Shown here piece after piece: positions 60,614 through 64,000 of a stretch of 64,000 nucleotides of DNA. Origin of the DNA: JAFDZV01 sp964455525 (lineage in GTDB: Bacteria; Bacteroidota; Ignavibacteria; OLB7); NCBI GenBank assembly GCA_964455525.1, contig CAYVWR010000001.1, forward strand, positions 1,188,397 through 1,252,396. The letters are read 5' to 3'. The first letter of the stretch is position 1. Each line of letters opens with the position of its first letter. Under the pieces are notes generated by a model. The model ran no database searches, was not told the DNA's origin, and worked only from the letters and a program-made list of their open reading frames with translations. Both the position numbers and the translations under genes were made by a program.

Positions 60614-61472
60614 GAATGTTTGTTGGTGATATCGTTACATCATACAATTTTTTAATTGTGGGAGCAGTGAGCACGACATCATTGGCTGCCCCCTTTTTCA
60701 CGCTTACCAGCTCTATTTCGAGCAGGTAGGATCCGGGAGGAAGCTGTGGCAGATGGATACCGGAACGCAGTGAAAACTCCGTAGTGAACTGCTTATCGGA
60801 TTGCACAATCTCCCCACCCTCCGCATTCCGCACACGCAACCGCATTGTTCCACGATAGGCACTATTGCCCTGCCGACGCATATCAGCAAGGACTAGAATT
60901 CCCTTGTTGCTATGCTTGACCGTAACATCGTCCAATATCACACCGGTCTCCGCAACACCACGGCGAAAAATGACAGGGATATCGAGTTTCAACCGCATGC
61001 TCAGGCTGCTCCTGATATCAGTAGAGATCGTATCAACAATATTCGGGCGATCGGAATGTACAGGCGCACTACCAAAAATCACACGTCCCCAGAACTCTCC
61101 ATCACCGATGCTATCGGGGGGAACAATGAGAACACGAACAGAACGTGAACTGCCGGGATTAATCAGGAACCGCCGAGGGAAAATTTTAATCCATTCCTTG
61201 CACGATCTGGATTCTTCCTCGGGCGTTACCGGATCACGCAATGATATAGTTCCCAGCGAGTCGCTATCGATCAATTTAAACCCAAGCTCGGTGGTCACCT
61301 CCACTTGATCGTTCGTGGAGTTATAGATATGAATCTCCTGTGAGCGAATACGATTTGTCAGCAGAACACGAGTAGGCGATACCTCGATCTGTGCCATAGC
61401 ACCGCAGGTAATCACTACCAACGAAGTTACGACAAGAGCAACGGCTCGGAGATATGAGGTAGAAGGGATCAT
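60594..61472 (-). CDS. PapD-like periplasmic pilus chaperone
   Basis: A 292-residue exported protein (signal peptide about 1-27, VALVVTSLVVITCGAMA). The first immunoglobulin-like domain (about 28-165) has the family opening IEVSPTRVLLTNRIRSQEIHIYNST and the edge-strand region RRFLINPGSSRSVRVLIVPPD, with GEFWGRVIFGS, which resembles the conserved R-x-x-P and GEYRxxL steps of PapD chaperones. Such chaperones hold pilus subunits by donating a strand. The second half has a further domain (KHSNKGILVLADM, RGTMRLRVRN) with a longer tail than classical chaperones. It sits between the two DUF4402 subunit genes, overlapping the second by 20 bases. Confidence 0.8.
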   Translation of the reverse strand: MIPSTSYLRAVALVVTSLVVITCGAMAQIEVSPTRVLLTNRIRSQEIHIYNSTNDQVEVTTELGFKLIDSDSLGTISLRDPVTPEEESRSCKEWIKIFPRRFLINPGSSRSVRVLIVPPDSIGDGEFWGRVIFGSAPVHSDRPNIVDTISTDIRSSLSMRLKLDIPVIFRRGVAETGVILDDVTVKHSNKGILVLADMRRQGNSAYRGTMRLRVRNAEGGEIVQSDKQFTTEFSLRSGIHLPQLPPGSYLLEIELVSVKKGAANDVVLTAPTIKKLYDVTISPTNIHVQARE

Positions 61473-61483
61473 TCTATATCACG

Positions 61484-61529
61484 GAATAGCGATGCCGGCG
61501 CAGGATATATATCCTGGCACCGGCATTCC
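61484..61529 (-). promoter_or_regulatory. Stem-loop between first subunit gene and chaperone
   Basis: ATGCCGG, then CAGGATAT (61501-61508) with ATATCCTG (61509-61516), then CCGGCAT form one extended stem across 61492-61526, flanked by GGAAT/ATTCC. No T-tract follows on the minus strand. It lies 17 bases past the subunit stop and just before the chaperone start, a place where pilus operons often carry a stem that stabilises the major-subunit mRNA. Confidence 0.65.
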
Positions 61530-61545
61530 GAATATCGGAGAGATG

Positions 61546-62106
61546 CTAGTTGGAGTAGGAAGCACTGATATCGAAGCTGCCACTATAATCTCCACGCTGC
61601 TGGGTAGCAGTGGGGGATACCGAACCGCCCACCCAGAGATAAACCTGGCCAAGCCCATCGCCCTCGGTACCATTGCCATCAGTGTCTGCGCTCAAGGCAA
61701 CTGCTGCAGTACCATCGGAAGCATCCAGAGCGACAGCATTGCCCTGAACATTATCGGTGCTGTTGGCGAGCATCGTGCCACGAGCGATTGTCACCGACAT
61801 GGTAGCACTACCATCACCCGCCGTTGTCGTAAGAGTAGCGGTTTCGGGAACAGTAATGATGATATCATCAGCCTCATCACCACTAAAGAAGAGCGCTCCG
61901 GCAGTTCCGGCAGACGCAGCAACAGGGTTTGCCTGTCCTTTGGTAACGGTACCGAATGCAAGAGGAGCTGTTGCACCGGCCGTGATCGGCGTGATAACCG
62001 TGGCGGTTGCAGCAACACTCTGGCTTGTCTGTGCTCCGGCCTGGACAGCGGAGAAAAGAACGGCAGCGGCGCACGTTACAGATGCTAGAAATCGTTTGGC
62101 ATTCAT
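61546..62106 (-). CDS. DUF4402 surface subunit, first copy (probable major subunit)
   Basis: A 186-residue exported protein. ATG at 62106 opens a clean signal peptide (MNAKRFLASVTCAAAVLFSA, cleaved near QAGA-Q). The mature N-terminus (QSVAATATVITPITAGATA) has alternating hydrophobics as expected for a donor-strand segment. PLAFGTVTKGQANPVAAS follows, which is the LxFGTV step of DUF4402. The beta-sandwich ends GQVYLWVGGSVSP and QQRGDYSGSFDISASYSN. It has few charged residues and is Thr/Ala/Gly/Asp-rich, typical of a surface polymer. It is first in the operon and followed by a stable stem-loop, both of which suggest it is the most expressed subunit. Confidence 0.82.
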   Translation of the reverse strand: MNAKRFLASVTCAAAVLFSAVQAGAQTSQSVAATATVITPITAGATAPLAFGTVTKGQANPVAASAGTAGALFFSGDEADDIIITVPETATLTTTAGDGSATMSVTIARGTMLANSTDNVQGNAVALDASDGTAAVALSADTDGNGTEGDGLGQVYLWVGGSVSPTATQQRGDYSGSFDISASYSN

Positions 62107-62781
62107 GTTCGATAGTTCCGAAATAATATGCGTGGATTGGTAAAGGAGGACCTTTCCTCTACCATAGTGATTGAGATCCAATTGGGGTGCCGCGCAACAG
62201 CAAACGGAGCAGGAGCTGTTTGCGGGCAATATTTTCTATGTTGCTGAATAGCAACAGCCAGTTCCTTCTGGTTATCGCGGAACGACTTCCCGATACGGGT
62301 GGAGAAAGATTATTCTGGATACTATCCAAAAACAGGGTGGGATGCCAACACCATCACAAGAGGCTTCACGACTTCCTTGCCGGACGATTGCATGGAGTTC
62401 TCAAAATCTATCTAACAGTACCGATAGGATATATCCCACTATGTTCAGATAGCAGAAAACCGCGCAGCAGCTTTGGATTATGCATGTTGGCTTCCAGGGC
62501 TATTCCCAGCACCTGGGTGAATATTCTATGAATGTTCTGGCTCACATTCATAAGGCCTATAAAATAGGGTACGCATCGCAGAAATACAAGCGGAATAGCA
62601 TCTATTTCATTTTCTATGGGTATCAATCGGTATGCCTGGGAAACGTTTGCCCTATTGTTGTTCTTGTGATAGAAGTTCTAGCGAGCCGATCAGACCGTCA
62701 AGGACGTCTGCAACGATCATCTTCCATATCGATATCAACGATTCCTGAGAATCCCCCATCTATTCCCAGTACTTCTCCATA
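62107..62781. other. AT-richer non-coding region upstream of the usher operon
   Basis: About 670 bases that should hold the operon promoter. AAAGG (62142-62146) and CCTTT (62151-62155) form a small hairpin near the start codon. Frames at 62187-62531 and elsewhere look random. Lower GC than the genes around it. No RNA gene recognised. Confidence 0.4.
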
Positions 62782-62823
62782 CCAATAAAAATAAAGGAGC
62801 ACAGGTCCGTCGACCTGTACTCC
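62782..62823 (-). terminator. Intrinsic terminator of the repeat-protein gene
   Basis: ACAGGTC (62801-62807) and GACCTGT (62812-62818), extended by GGAG/CTCC, form the stem. On the minus strand TTTATTTTTATT follows. A second hairpin, GGGCGGGTAGC/GCTGCCCGCCC at 62900-62929, lies between it and the stop codon. Confidence 0.8.
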
Positions 62824-62957
62824 CTATCCCATGGGACCTTCACCGGCTGAAGCTCGAGCTTCTCCAACCGGAAGGTAGTCCCTAACCCAGTCCTCTATCG
62901 GGCGGGTAGCAGATGTCCGCTGCCCGCCCTGATATCTTGCTCGAATCTAACACTGCA

Positions 62958-64000
62958 TTACCGTCCGATCCACCCGGACCCGCCGCTCGTCGTCACCCAG
63001 ATATACTCCACCATGTTGGCAGGGAGAACAACGGTCGTCGCGTTCAGCACGTTACCAGAGGTCACGTCGGCATTGTCTGCGTCCGAATTATAGATCGTAA
63101 GCACCTGCCCATCGGCAACACCCGCCGGGAGGGTGATCTCATAGCTACCAGCGGAACCGTCATCGTTGATAACAACAACCGAGGTATTTGAAGGAAGCAA
63201 CACCGTGTTGCCGGAACCTGGCGCAGTAACCGCAGCATATGAAAGGATGACACGTCCGCTGTTCACATGCAAACCGGTCTCAGAGGCATCGATCAGGACA
63301 CCACTGCTTGCTCCTCCCGTACCAGTGACCGTGGCAGTAAAGCCAGGCCCGTCCTTCGTGGCAGTCAGAGCAGCACTGGAACTACCCCCATTAACGCTCT
63401 CGAAGGCACCGCCAACGCCTACCCCCGTATTCGTAATCTGCATAGTTGGGCTAGCATCGGCAACAGAGCCAGCGTATGGAAGGGCGAGGCTTGTGGCCTC
63501 AACGTCACTCCAGACCGTGTTGGTTCCGTCGAAGATGATTCCCTGACCAGCAGCAGCACCGGTCGTGCTAAGCTTCGGAAGCGTCACATTGGCATCAGCA
63601 ATTGCGGCTGTTGTCACAGCATTGGCTGCGATCGTCGGGTTCGGATACGTACCGGCCAGATCTCCACCGGCTGCACCATCTGGCGGAAGGCTCGTTGGTG
63701 CGCCTGTGATCTTCGCATACGCTACGTCCGTGATCTTTGCATCCGTCACCGCACCATCAGCGATTGCTGTTGTTGTGATAGCGTTGGCTGCGATCGTCGG
63801 GTTCGGATACGTACCGGCCAGATCTCCACCGGCTGCACCATCTGGCGGAAGGCTCGTTGGTGCGCCTGTGATCTTCGCATACGCTACGTCTGTGATCTTC
63901 GCATCCGTCACTGCACCGTCAGCGATTGCCGCTGTTGTCACAGCATTGGCTGCGATCGTTGGGTTCGGGTACGTACCGGCCAGGTCACCACCGGCTGCGC
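62958..64000 (-). CDS. Repeat-rich fibre-like surface protein (partial)
   Basis: The C-terminal 347 or so residues are in the window; the N-terminus lies beyond the right edge. The first part consists of 54-residue repeats with the core GGDLAGTYPNPTIAANA followed by ITTTAIADGAVTDAKITD and AYAKITGAPTSLPPDGAA. Such TYPNPTIA repeats occur in long trimeric or fibre-like surface proteins of Bacteroidota and Chlorobi. The region after the repeats is beta-rich, with a block like the end caps of such fibres (GQVLTIYNSDADNADVTSG, ending VEYIWVTTSGGSGWIGR). No sorting domain is seen at the C-terminus. Function is probably surface attachment or shape, but this is inferred from the repeat type. Confidence 0.7.
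   Translation of the reverse strand, partial: AAGGDLAGTYPNPTIAANAVTTAAIADGAVTDAKITDVAYAKITGAPTSLPPDGAAGGDLAGTYPNPTIAANAITTTAIADGAVTDAKITDVAYAKITGAPTSLPPDGAAGGDLAGTYPNPTIAANAVTTAAIADANVTLPKLSTTGAAAGQGIIFDGTNTVWSDVEATSLALPYAGSVADASPTMQITNTGVGVGGAFESVNGGSSSAALTATKDGPGFTATVTGTGGASSGVLIDASETGLHVNSGRVILSYAAVTAPGSGNTVLLPSNTSVVVINDDGSAGSYEITLPAGVADGQVLTIYNSDADNADVTSGNVLNATTVVLPANMVEYIWVTTSGGSGWIGR
63625..64000 (-). repeat. 162-bp tandem repeats in the fibre-like gene
   Basis: Near-identical units start at 63625, 63787 and 63949 (each begins GCTGCGATCG on the plus strand), a 162-base period equal to 54 codons. Differences are mostly silent, which suggests recent duplication or gene conversion. The array runs on past the window edge. 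Confidence 0.9.

Noticed and set aside
63625..64000. The repeat array as a possible CRISPR locus
   Set aside because: The units are 162 bases, contiguous and in frame with a coding sequence, without unique spacers; no cas genes are nearby.

Overview
The window is bacterial chromosomal DNA of fairly high GC content, densely coded on both strands. Three secreted proteins end in type IX secretion (Por-type) C-terminal sorting domains. Small lipoproteins, outer-membrane barrels, an archaeal-type aspartyl-tRNA synthetase and a divergent membrane pyrophosphatase with a signal-peptide-like start are also present. Together these point to the Bacteroidota/Chlorobiota (FCB) group, perhaps a Kapaibacteria- or Ignavibacteria-like lineage. 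That placement is inference from gene content; no rRNA or tRNA gene was recognised.

Layout. 1-2472 (minus): dnaB, a small unknown protein and the start of a short-chain dehydrogenase. 2473-3312 is a non-coding stretch with a cluster of DnaA boxes, a candidate replication origin. 3313-5568 (plus): lipoprotein, outer-membrane barrel and a tiny membrane lipoprotein. 5710-10843 (minus): lipoprotein, DUF445 protein, nusB, and a DUF218 protein coupled to an orphan FecE-type ATPase. A ROK kinase follows on the plus strand. 12477-20644 is one minus-strand operon for a Yej/Opp-type peptide importer (binding protein, two permeases, two separate ATPases) with a membrane glycosyltransferase gene inside it. 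21199-25310 (plus): a type IX-secreted glycoside-hydrolase-like protein that seems to have lost both catalytic glutamates, then lpxH. 26541-29856 (plus): aldehyde dehydrogenase and aspS. 29945-41339 (minus): hppA, a DUF3160 protein, an anti-sigma protein with a C-terminal barrel-like domain and its ECF sigma factor, yebC and recJ. 41574-45943 (plus): a 3' remnant of a DUF4402 gene, a DUF1232 protein, recQ and a small membrane protein. 46222-53043 (minus): an aminotransferase, a long non-coding stretch, two secreted proteins that share an upstream palindrome, a regulator with both LuxR-type and XRE-type helix-turn-helix domains, and an isochorismatase-family hydrolase. 53603-57292 (plus): malic enzyme and a second ECF sigma/anti-sigma pair. 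57453-62106 (minus) is a compact operon of DUF4402 subunit, PapD-like chaperone, second DUF4402 subunit and usher-like outer-membrane protein. A repeat-rich fibre-like gene runs off the right edge.

The most interesting system is the 57453-62106 operon. It looks like a chaperone-usher surface-fibre pathway in an organism that also has type IX secretion, with a strong stem-loop after the first subunit gene and an orphan subunit 3' end 20 kb away. Other notable points are the anti-sigma/barrel fusion that may span both membranes, the palindrome-marked secreted-protein regulon, and the pseudo-glycosidase.
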